A stretch of DNA of 64,000 bases from Oscillatoria nigro-viridis PCC 7112 (lineage in GTDB: Bacteria > Cyanobacteriota > Cyanobacteriia > Cyanobacteriales > Microcoleaceae): assembly GCF_000317475.1 (NCBI RefSeq), contig NC_019729.1:4354501-4418500 (forward strand), read 5' to 3'. Positions 52,267 to 59,786 of the stretch are shown here, piece after piece. The notes under the pieces were generated by a model. It searched no databases. It had not been told where the DNA came from and saw nothing but the letters and a program-made list of their open reading frames with translations. A program made the position numbers and the translations under genes. The first letter of the stretch is position 1. Every line of letters begins with the position of its first letter.

Positions 52267-52524
52267 AACTTATTGGTTTGAGATTTGAGATTTAAGAATA
52301 AACCGCTTTCTTCGCCGAAAATGTAGAGAGAAAAACAAGAGAATGATTACAAAAAATATGTGTGGAGTCAGGAGTTTATACAAAATCTGGCTTTAATACT
52401 CCCTTTATTCTTTAGTCCGCTGCGGCGGACTTCGTTTGTGTAGGAAAGAAAGGTTCCAGCCACGTAGTCTGAGGGGTTTATAATCCAGATTTAGTGTCCT
52501 TCCGACTCTCTTTTAAATTTTCCA

Positions 52525-53709
52525 TTAAAACATCTCTGCTGGATCGGCTGCTTGCAGTTTGCGAGTGGCAATTGCTCCCGAGATAGTACACATAATCACG
52601 TTCAAAAGTAATACTATAACTGCTCTAAGCAGCGTCATATAAAGAGGTAAATTTGTAGCATTGCGAGTTAAAGAGTAGAGTCCGAAAGAGACTCCTACTC
52701 CCGGCAAAAAACCGAGGACGGAAAGAATTAGAGCTTCTTCAAAAACGATGCCCAGTAAATAAACATTGCGGTAGCCCATCGCTTTGAAAGTAGCGTATTC
52801 TCCCATGTGGTCGCTGACATCGGTTGAGAGAACTTGATAAACAATAATGACACCAACTACAAAACCCATCGCGACGCCTAAATTAAACACAAAGCCGATC
52901 GCAGTATTCTTAGCCCAATAGTTTTTCTCAAAATCGATAAATTCTTGTTTGGTTAGTACCTTGACATCATCTGGTAAGTATGCTTTCAAAACTTGTTGAA
53001 CTTCCACGGGGTCAGCACCGGGTTGCAGTTGAATTAACCCGGCATTAACACTCGCGGCGTTTTGTCTCGCAAACAGGCGCAGGTAATTTTGATCGCTAGT
53101 CATCAAAATACCGTCGGCAGCAAAAGATGCTCCAACTGTGAATAAACCGCTGACGTTAATCGTGCGCCGCTCTACCTCAGCTTTAACGGCTTTGCCTTCA
53201 GCTATTTGTGCGATCGTTTTTTGGTAGTCTCCCCTAGAAGCTCGATCGAACAACACGGTATCCGGCAATTTAATCGCGATCAAATTTTGGTTGACTTCTG
53301 GCAGCGCAAACGCCGGGTGGCTGGGATTGAAACCCACCACCATCAGCGACGTTTCGCGCCGAGTTTCGGGATTTTTCCAGTTAGCAATTTTCACGTAAAG
53401 CGGCTCGGCTGATTTCACGCCAGGTACGTTCATTGCTTGATACAATCTGCGCCTGGGGAAGGAAGACAAATTAATCAAATTTCGCGCTTGCGGGTGAATC
53501 AAAACTAAGTCTGTTTGCAAGGCTTGATGCAGCCGCGTATTGCTGGTGTAAAGCGCATTTTGAAAGCCTAACTGCATGAACATCAAAACGTCAGCAAAGG
53601 CAATTCCTGCTACTGCAACGACCATTCGCCCTTTGTCGTGACTCAGTTGCAGCCATCCGAGGGGAGTTCTGCGTCTTAATTGTTGTAAGGGTTGGATGAG
53701 TCCAATCAT
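52525..53709 (-). CDS. devC: DevC-type ABC exporter permease
   Basis: A 394-residue FtsX/MacB-type permease. It has the N-terminal helix KGRMVVAVAGIAFADVLMFM, a periplasmic domain of ~230 residues, then three C-terminal helices (GFVFNLGVAMGFVVGVIIVY; LILSVLGFLPGVGVSFGLY; LRAVIVLLLNVIMCTISGAI). The DHMGEYATFKAMGYRNVYL segment contacts the ATPase in this family. In heterocyst formers DevBCA with TolC exports glycolipids; in filaments without heterocysts it is presumably used for other envelope lipids or stress export. It follows devB by 68 bp. Confidence 0.93.
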   Translation of the reverse strand: MIGLIQPLQQLRRRTPLGWLQLSHDKGRMVVAVAGIAFADVLMFMQLGFQNALYTSNTRLHQALQTDLVLIHPQARNLINLSSFPRRRLYQAMNVPGVKSAEPLYVKIANWKNPETRRETSLMVVGFNPSHPAFALPEVNQNLIAIKLPDTVLFDRASRGDYQKTIAQIAEGKAVKAEVERRTINVSGLFTVGASFAADGILMTSDQNYLRLFARQNAASVNAGLIQLQPGADPVEVQQVLKAYLPDDVKVLTKQEFIDFEKNYWAKNTAIGFVFNLGVAMGFVVGVIIVYQVLSTDVSDHMGEYATFKAMGYRNVYLLGIVFEEALILSVLGFLPGVGVSFGLYSLTRNATNLPLYMTLLRAVIVLLLNVIMCTISGAIATRKLQAADPAEMF

Positions 53710-53777
53710 ATGATTTTAGATTTTAAATTTGGGATTTTAGATTGAAGAAAGCGACCCTGCGGTTTAAGTCTTCTTAC

Positions 53778-55205
53778 TTAATCTTTAAGTTCGCCGATCG
53801 CCACTTTGACTTGCAAATTGGTTAATCCCGCTACTTTCTGGCTGGAAGCTGCATCCAAACGCACTTTTACTTCCACAATTCGACCATCAATATTCGCAGA
53901 AGGATCGGTGTTAACAATGTTTTGGCGCTGCACTTGCAAACCAATATGTTCGACAGTTCCCCGCAATTCGCCGATCAAAGCATCGCTAGTAATTTTGGCG
54001 GTTTGTCCGAGGCGTACTTTGTCCACGTCGCTTTCGTAGATTTCCGCCACAGCCAGCATCTCGCGAGTTTGTCCGAGTTCGACAATGCCGTCGTTTCCCA
54101 CTTTTTCTCCCGGATGCGTGTGAATTTTCAGGACTTGGGCGTCTCTGGGAGCACGGATGTAAGCTAGATCCAGATTGGCTTTGGCTTGTTTGGCGGCTGA
54201 AGCGGCGGAACTGACTTCGGCGGCGGCTGCTGCTATGTCAACGGGCCGCACTTCGGCGATGCGATCGAGATTTGCTGCAGCTTCGTTAATCTGCTGTTGT
54301 CGAGATTGCTGAATTTGGCTGAGTTTGGCTTGGGCTTCGTTAATTTGCTGTTGGCCCGATTGCTGAATTTGGTTGAGTTTGGCTTGGGCTTCGTTAATTT
54401 GCTGTTGGCCCGATTGCTGAATTTGATTCAGTTTTGCCTTTCCTTCGTTGAGTTGCTGTTTAGTTGTTTCGGCGGCTAGTTTTTTGCTGTCGCTGGTGGA
54501 AGCAGAGATTGCTCCCTCTAGATACAGTTGCGAGTACCGCCGATCCTCGCTTTGGGCGTTGCGGAGTTCGGCTTGCAGGCGGGCAATTGCGGCTTCTTGA
54601 GTTTGAATTTCCCCTTGCTGTTCGGCCCTGATGCGAGCAATTGTGGCTTGTTGCGCTGCGATTTCGGTGCTGCGATCGACTTCTAGGCGGCTGACGATCG
54701 CCTGTTGCGCTGCGATCTCGTTGATGCGATCGGCTGATAAACGGCTAATAGTCGCTTTTTGGGCTTGAATTTCGCCGTTTTTAGCTCCTGCTTTGACTTT
54801 TGCTAGGTTTGCCTCGGCGACGCGCACTTGTTCTTGGGCTTGGTCGAAGGCGGCTTGCAGGCGATCGCGACTGTCCAAAATTGCGATCGTCTGACCTGTT
54901 TTCACCCTGTCTCCCTCTTTTACTAAGAGTCGATCGATCCGGTTTCCTTCCGCCGCACCGGAGGCGGAGACTTTAATTACTTCTCCTCTGGGTTCGAGTC
55001 GCCCCAAGGCTGTAACTCGGGTTAATTGGGATGCTGCGACGGCGGCTGCTGCTGCTACTGCGTTGGGATCGGGTATGCGCGATCGCCAGATCGTGTAGCC
55101 TGTAGTTCCCCCTGCCGCCACGGTTGCTACTGCTGCCACAACTAGGAGTTGTTTAACTAGGGATGGAGTTGAGGATAAGCCGTCCGCTGTTGCCCGGTGT
55201 ACCAT
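53778..55205 (-). CDS. devB: DevB-type periplasmic adaptor (HlyD family)
   Basis: A 475-residue membrane-fusion protein. N-terminal membrane anchor at about 17-35 (LLVVAAVATVAAGGTTGYTI), then the first half of the lipoyl domain (LGRLEPRGEVIKVSASGAAE), a very long coiled-coil hairpin of ~220 residues, the second lipoyl half (LDLAYIRAPRDAQVLKIHTH PGE) and a beta-barrel (VAEIYESDVDKVRLGQTAKI). The coiled coil contains near-perfect 19-residue repeats (KLNQIQQSGQQQINEAQA). Start ATG 55205 is chosen because GAGGTG sits six bases upstream; ATG 55220 is in frame too. It lies next to palindromic operators and a divergent TetR gene. Confidence 0.92.
   Translation of the reverse strand: MVHRATADGLSSTPSLVKQLLVVAAVATVAAGGTTGYTIWRSRIPDPNAVAAAAAVAASQLTRVTALGRLEPRGEVIKVSASGAAEGNRIDRLLVKEGDRVKTGQTIAILDSRDRLQAAFDQAQEQVRVAEANLAKVKAGAKNGEIQAQKATISRLSADRINEIAAQQAIVSRLEVDRSTEIAAQQATIARIRAEQQGEIQTQEAAIARLQAELRNAQSEDRRYSQLYLEGAISASTSDSKKLAAETTKQQLNEGKAKLNQIQQSGQQQINEAQAKLNQIQQSGQQQINEAQAKLSQIQQSRQQQINEAAANLDRIAEVRPVDIAAAAAEVSSAASAAKQAKANLDLAYIRAPRDAQVLKIHTHPGEKVGNDGIVELGQTREMLAVAEIYESDVDKVRLGQTAKITSDALIGELRGTVEHIGLQVQRQNIVNTDPSANIDGRIVEVKVRLDAASSQKVAGLTNLQVKVAIGELKD
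54255..54440. repeat. 57-bp tandem repeats inside devB
   Basis: CGTTAATTTGCTGTTG and CCGATTGCTGAATTTG blocks recur about every 57 bp (three to four units), encoding the 19-residue coiled-coil repeats of the adaptor. The number of units sets the length of the hairpin. Confidence 0.7.
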
Positions 55206-55233
55206 GACACACCTCATCATTTAGGTTTACAAA

Positions 55234-55248
55234 ACTAAACGGTTTAGT
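55234..55248. promoter_or_regulatory. TetR operator 1
   Basis: ACTAAACGGTTTAGT is a perfect 15-bp palindrome about the central G. It lies 29 bp before the devB start and 70 bp before the TetR start, in the shared divergent promoter region. Confidence 0.75.
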
Positions 55249-55259
55249 TCTATTTAAAT

Positions 55260-55274
55260 ACTAAACCGTTCAGT
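55260..55274. promoter_or_regulatory. TetR operator 2
   Basis: ACTAAACCGTTCAGT matches operator 1 at 13 of 15 positions and is palindromic except at one pair. The centres are 26 bp apart. It overlaps the first T of the TATAAT at 55274-55279. Confidence 0.7.
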
Positions 55275-55279
55275 ATAAT
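55274..55279 (+). promoter_or_regulatory. -10 element of the TetR gene
   Basis: TATAAT, 38 bp before the TetR start; no strong -35 was recognised. Because operator 2 abuts this hexamer, the regulator should repress itself. The symmetrical TATTTAAATA (55251-55260) between operators may serve the devB promoter on the other strand. Confidence 0.5.
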
Positions 55280-55317
55280 GATGTCAAGACCCGAAGCAAG
55301 AATTACAAAAACAAGCG

Positions 55318-55929
55318 ATGGCCAGGACAAAACCCAGCGAACCAGACAGCGCCGCAGCAAGTGACAAAACCGAGCAAATCCTGCAAGGTGCGATGCAAGA
55401 ATTTTTAACCCACGGCTACGCGGGGACGAGTATGGACAAGGTAGCGAAGACGGGGGGAGTTTCCAAAGCCACGGTTTACAGCTATTTTCAAGATAAAGAA
55501 GGATTATTCGCGGCCTTGGTGCAGCGGCTGGCGCGAGAAAAAGTCCATTTTACAGTTCTGGATGAAGAACCGGCCGTAGCGCTGCGATTCCTTGCCACAA
55601 ATATATTGGATCAGGCGACCCACGAACCAGAATTTCTCAATTTCGTAAGGTTAGTGATTGCGGAGTCGGGGCGTTTTCCCCAGCTAGCGCAGACTTTTGT
55701 GAAAAACTTAGCTAAACCGGGGATCGATCGGCTAGCAGAATATTTGGCATCGCATCCAGAGTTAAAATTGCCCGATCCGGAGGCAACGGCGCGAATTTTT
55801 ATCGGAGCTTTGGTATATTTTCAGTTAATGCAGCATATGATGCACGGTAAAGAGATTATCCCAATGGAGCGCGATCGACTGATCGACGGTCTCCTGCACT
55901 TGGTTTTAGGCCCGCAGTCTAATTCCTAA
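55318..55929 (+). CDS. TetR/AcrR family repressor
   Basis: A 203-residue one-domain regulator with HTH at residues ~20-65: ILQGAMQEFLTHGYAGTSMD, KVAKTGGVSKATVYSYFQDK EGLF. The C-terminal ligand domain is of the TetR_C AcrR type (FLNFVRLVIAESGRFPQLAQ). It is divergent from devB, with two palindromes between them, so it is the likely local repressor of devBCA and of itself. The inducer is unknown. ATG 55318 is the natural start. It is convergent with the Rpn-like gene. Confidence 0.9.
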   Translation: MARTKPSEPDSAAASDKTEQILQGAMQEFLTHGYAGTSMDKVAKTGGVSKATVYSYFQDKEGLFAALVQRLAREKVHFTVLDEEPAVALRFLATNILDQATHEPEFLNFVRLVIAESGRFPQLAQTFVKNLAKPGIDRLAEYLASHPELKLPDPEATARIFIGALVYFQLMQHMMHGKEIIPMERDRLIDGLLHLVLGPQSNS

Positions 55930-56012
55930 GTGCGATCGACAGAATCTAGGAATTTTATTCGAGAATCATTTAAATGCCATAAAGAGCGATATCCCTTGAT
56001 GGCGCGCAGGTT

Positions 56013-57185
56013 CTATTCAGGTGTTTTCCCTAACCTTTCCCTCAATTCCTCAGCCGATAACTGCGGCAGTTGTTCTACCAACAATGTCAATGCTGCCACA
56101 GGCAATGCCAATAAATTAGTAACTGCTGCAGGCAGAATATTGCCCAATTCAGGCGATCGTATTTGCAACGCACTTTCAGCTAACAATTTAACCGCTGATT
56201 CCCGCCCCGATTCATCGACGGTCAGCATCGAGATTGCCAGCAACAGCACTGTAAACTCCGCCGCCGCCAAGTTGGATATTGGAGATAGAAAAACCGTCAT
56301 TTTTGGACTTAATTCTCCAAATCTAAATCGCAGAAAATTTTCTAAGATTAAGCGCTGTTGTTCTTGTCGGCCTCGTTCTAGCCCCTGTTCTAGCCCTCGT
56401 TCTAGTCCTTGTTCTAGCCCTTGTTCTAGTCCTCGTTCGAGTCCCTGTTCTAGCCCTTCTTCTCTAGCTTGTTGCTGTGCTGCTTGTATTTGTTGTTGAA
56501 AAAGTGGTGCAATGGCCATAATTAACTCCCGCTCTTCTGGCTCTAATTCTTGTGGCGCATCGGTTACTAAATTTGATTGTAACCGATACAGCAATTCTAG
56601 CGCGATAATCCGCAACGGATCGTCTGGTGCTAAAGTGCTTAATTGGGAAATAGCCCTTTGCTGCACTCCCCCTTTGCCCAAAATCCTCAACCACAGGGTT
56701 TCTGGAGTTTCTGGCAACTGGTGAATCGCCACAATTGCAGTCCGCAAAGATTCCCCCAAAAAATAGATTCCCAGCATCCAATTTTCTGTGTCTGGTGTCG
56801 CATTAAAACTATCTACCAATGCTTTGGATGCTGTGGGTGTCAAAATCCACATTCTCGGTAATTGAGCGTCATCATAGCGAGTATTTTCTCTCCTAAATTT
56901 TCGCTCCAACTCACCTCGCACGTCCAATAACTTGCCCAGACAGCTACAAATTTCGCTGACGTTTGCCGGATTGCGAAACGGTTCAAAAATTGCAGTTGTG
57001 CTTGCCATTTTTCCCAACAATCCCAGGGTTTCTGAGTATTCGGGAATTGCGTTGCTGGGAGTGAAGTAAACATCGATTTCTCGGACTTCGGAAGTGACAT
57101 CGCGACCGATATTAACCGTTCCGATCGGGGACAGCAACTCTTCCAGAAATTCTTTGGCAAAGAGATCGTGAATAAATCGCGTCAT
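56013..57185 (-). CDS. Rpn/PD-(D/E)XK-like family protein with EQGLER repeats
   Basis: A 390-residue protein of the cyanobacterial group often annotated as 'flagellar assembly protein H' or Rpn-like nuclease. Residues ~1-45 (IHDLFAKEFLEELLSPIGTV; REIDVYF) give an E-x-D core that resembles PD-(D/E)XK domains. At ~245-275 there is a run of LEQGLERG hexapeptide-type repeats, a charged helix encoded by tandem DNA. The C-terminal region is helical. It starts 10 bp after the MscS-type gene on the same strand, indicating an operon. Function uncertain. Confidence 0.65.
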   Translation of the reverse strand: MTRFIHDLFAKEFLEELLSPIGTVNIGRDVTSEVREIDVYFTPSNAIPEYSETLGLLGKMASTTAIFEPFRNPANVSEICSCLGKLLDVRGELERKFRRENTRYDDAQLPRMWILTPTASKALVDSFNATPDTENWMLGIYFLGESLRTAIVAIHQLPETPETLWLRILGKGGVQQRAISQLSTLAPDDPLRIIALELLYRLQSNLVTDAPQELEPEERELIMAIAPLFQQQIQAAQQQAREEGLEQGLERGLEQGLEQGLERGLEQGLERGRQEQQRLILENFLRFRFGELSPKMTVFLSPISNLAAAEFTVLLLAISMLTVDESGRESAVKLLAESALQIRSPELGNILPAAVTNLLALPVAALTLLVEQLPQLSAEELRERLGKTPE

Positions 57186-57195
57186 AGAAATTATT

Positions 57196-58707
57196 TCAAA
57201 TAGTAAATAGATCTTTTAGCCGTTTTCTCACCCATTCTACTGGAGTTTCATCCTCTTCTGCTGCATCTACCAATTCCATTTCTCGCAATAATTGCTGTCT
57301 CTCGCGGAGTTCTTCTTTGTGTTTGACAATTTCTTTAATAATCTGTTCAGATAAATCAGGTCGTTCAGTTAAAACTTTCTGGAAACCTTCTTTGTTTATG
57401 GCAAACAAAATTGTTTCTTCTAAAGCTCTCACCGAAGCAGTTCTGGGGATGCCCAACATCAAAGAAAGTTCCCCGAAAAACTGACCTGTACCGAGGTAAT
57501 TCAGATGTTTGTCAATAGCTTCTACAAAAACTTCTACTGAACCTGAAAGAATCATGTAAAAAGCATCTCCGGGGTCGTTTTCATGAAACAAATATTCTTG
57601 CGATCGCAGCCGTTTGCGGTATCCAACTTCAATCAATTGCCGCAATTCAAGATCGGTCAGATTTTCAAAGTATTCCACCTCTCGCAGCAAACAGCTAAGG
57701 GACGATGGCTTTTTCAGTTTCTCTGCAAAAAATGGCGGTTTTTGCTCATTTTCCGAGTAACTGTTCGGGAGGTCAATTGCAGTTTCTTTTTTGTTGAACA
57801 TTGACAACAGAACTTCGGGGTTTTGCAAATAAATTTCTCTGTCATTGAACGGAAAATCAATTTTATGCTGGCGGAAATTGTATTCAATTGCAAAATTCAA
57901 AGAACTTTTAATTACTTCTCTTTCAGTCGGCCTGTCCGTCCACACTAAAAGTTCAAATTTAAAACTATCATCGCCAAACTCGACAAACAATACTTTCGGA
58001 TGCGGTTCGTACAAAACTCCGGCTTCCGCGTAAGCAATATTTAACAGAGTTTCTGTCACTAACAGCGGGTTACTATTCTCGGCTACTTCTACGGGAACTC
58101 GCAGACAGAGTAGCGAGTTTTCGTAACTCCAGTTAACAATTTTGTTGCTAATCATTTTGCTGTTGGGAACTATGACGCTGGAGTCGTCATTGGTTTGAAT
58201 AATAGTCGATCGAATCGAGATTTTTTTGACAATTCCCATCAATCCTTCTAATTCCACAAAGTCTCCGACTTTCACAGGTCTGTCTAAAAGCAGTGTTAAG
58301 CCGCTGACAAAATTAGTTGTTAAATCCTGTATTCCGAAGCCAATTCCGACTCCCAATCCCCCCACAACTACTGCAAAAGAAGCGAGGTTGAAGCCGATGC
58401 TTTGGATGGCGAATATTACTCCCAAAGCTACTATTAAATACCCAATAATTACTGCGATTGCTTCCCGGTTTCCCTCGTCAATTCCCATGCGAACAAGCAA
58501 GCTTTCTTTAAGAAAGTTTGTAAAAAAGCGTGCTATGACAAGGATAGCCATCAACAATACAATCAGTTCCCCCAGTGACTGCAGGGATACAGGATTTTCA
58601 CCTATTTTAAATAGGGTAGCTGTCAATATTTGCGATAGCTGTGTCCATACTTCTTCTGGTATTGTATTCAATTGAAATTCAGGTGATAATGTTTTTTGTG
58701 CGGTCAT
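57196..58707 (-). CDS. MscS-type mechanosensitive channel with cyclic-nucleotide-binding domain
   Basis: A 503-residue channel. Three membrane helices at about 45-125 with the pore-lining third helix (FAVVVGGLGVGIGFGIQDL TTNF), then the MscS beta domain (RPVKVGDFVELEGLMGIVKK; IVPNSKMISNKIVNW) and alpha/beta domain to about 300. A cNMP-binding domain follows at about 355-465 (YLFHENDPGDAFYMILSGSV; GTGQFFGELSLMLGIPRTAS, whose GELSLMLGIPRTAS is the phosphate-binding cassette). MscS-cNMP fusions are known in cyanobacteria. A charged C-terminal helix ends in EWVRKRLKDLF. First gene of a two-gene unit. Confidence 0.93.
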   Translation of the reverse strand: MTAQKTLSPEFQLNTIPEEVWTQLSQILTATLFKIGENPVSLQSLGELIVLLMAILVIARFFTNFLKESLLVRMGIDEGNREAIAVIIGYLIVALGVIFAIQSIGFNLASFAVVVGGLGVGIGFGIQDLTTNFVSGLTLLLDRPVKVGDFVELEGLMGIVKKISIRSTIIQTNDDSSVIVPNSKMISNKIVNWSYENSLLCLRVPVEVAENSNPLLVTETLLNIAYAEAGVLYEPHPKVLFVEFGDDSFKFELLVWTDRPTEREVIKSSLNFAIEYNFRQHKIDFPFNDREIYLQNPEVLLSMFNKKETAIDLPNSYSENEQKPPFFAEKLKKPSSLSCLLREVEYFENLTDLELRQLIEVGYRKRLRSQEYLFHENDPGDAFYMILSGSVEVFVEAIDKHLNYLGTGQFFGELSLMLGIPRTASVRALEETILFAINKEGFQKVLTERPDLSEQIIKEIVKHKEELRERQQLLREMELVDAAEEDETPVEWVRKRLKDLFTI

Positions 58708-58828
58708 TTTTTAAGGGAGTAGTAAAAAATAAAGTCCTCAGTACCCAATGTAAAAATAAAATACTGAACTCGTTATCATAAATTTTAACCTGTTTTCAGG
58801 CTGAAAAAAGTGAAGTCGTTACATAGAT

Positions 58829-58932
58829 ACAGCGGTTCTTAAGTGTGGTGAGGTATGTCCTATTCCCACTCCAGGCCTATTCCCACTCCAGCCCGATAGT
58901 ACCTCATTTTTCCGAGAAAGGCTATATGTGGT
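58829..58932. repeat. Dispersed repeat, copy B
   Basis: Same block order as copy A at 21241: ACAGCGGTT, GTGAGGTAT (58848-58856), CCCACTCCAG units, AGTACCTCA (58898-58906), CGAGAAAGG. It is shorter by about one internal unit. Confidence 0.7.
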
Positions 58933-59630
58933 TTTTCATACTACGCAGTTATCCCTCTTGCCAATTTTTCGGATACCTGGTCTTCGGAGGGCTGCGGTTA
59001 GTGTGCCACTTTTTCGCGCTCCTAGAGCCGACTCATCTATTATTAAAGCGATCGCTCTACTAACTTTAGTCAACATTAACTCGATTCGATTTTATCATAC
59101 TCTCCACTATTTTTTTTGAAGTCCCGTTATCAACTTAAGCAGGGATTATTCAATGACTATTTAAGTGGACAAGTCAAATATCCAAGTATTACAATGAATT
59201 TAACTGGTGGGAGAGATATTGCTATTACTCTGCCAGTTGCGTCCGTCTTGTGTATATTTAAGTGAAAATTTAACGGTTCTAGCTAAAATTGATAACGTTC
59301 CAAGACAGCTTGGCATTCTACTGACATGGGGAAAAATTATAATTTAATCGCATTTGTCAATCCGTAATTTTACTTAAAATACTGCTTGTTTAGGAGTGGA
59401 AAATTGGCGATTTTGGGGCGGGCAGGCATAAATATGCTATCGCCATGATTGCTCGATCGCCCAAATCTAAGTTCTCCACCCAAAACCCGAGTAAATGCTG
59501 AGCATAATTGCTGATTGACAAATGCTTCCCTAGGTTAAGTTGTCACCAATGTTCTACCGATAGGATTGATTAGCAATAGAATTGATGAGAAATAGAAATA
59601 CTTGGCGATACATCCGAATAATTAAGGGAA

Positions 59631-59652
59631 ATAGTATCGCAAGGGATACTAT
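59631..59652. repeat. Hairpin upstream of the multi-PAS kinase
   Basis: ATAGTATC (59631-59638) pairs perfectly with GATACTAT (59645-59652) over a 6-nt loop, 134 bp before the kinase start. Could be an operator palindrome or a leader hairpin. Confidence 0.45.
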
Positions 59653-59786
59653 AGATCGCAGATTGAAAGCCTAATACTCGCGCTACTGAACCTTTTCTTC
59701 AGTACCCAAATAGGAAAAAAGGAAAACCTTGTACTCGCCCCATTGGAAAGAAGTTCTAGAATAAAAGCTGAAATGCACGAGCCAAC

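Larger units (their letters stand above)
58708..59786. other. Long intergenic region, no gene
   Basis: About 1.08 kb between divergent genes. It contains dispersed repeat copy B (58829-58932) and a hairpin (59631-59652). Short ORFs at 58845-59119 are readings through the repeat. The remainder is AT-rich and shows nothing recognisable. Confidence 0.55.

Noticed and set aside
55930..56499. Forward ORF of 189 codons rich in Ser, Cys and Pro
   Set aside because: It is antisense to the Rpn-like gene and its composition arises from the LEQGLERG repeat read backwards.
58845..59119. Two overlapping forward ORFs (72 and 63 codons)
   Set aside because: They are translations of dispersed repeat copy B; the same repeat at 21241 gives an unrelated peptide.
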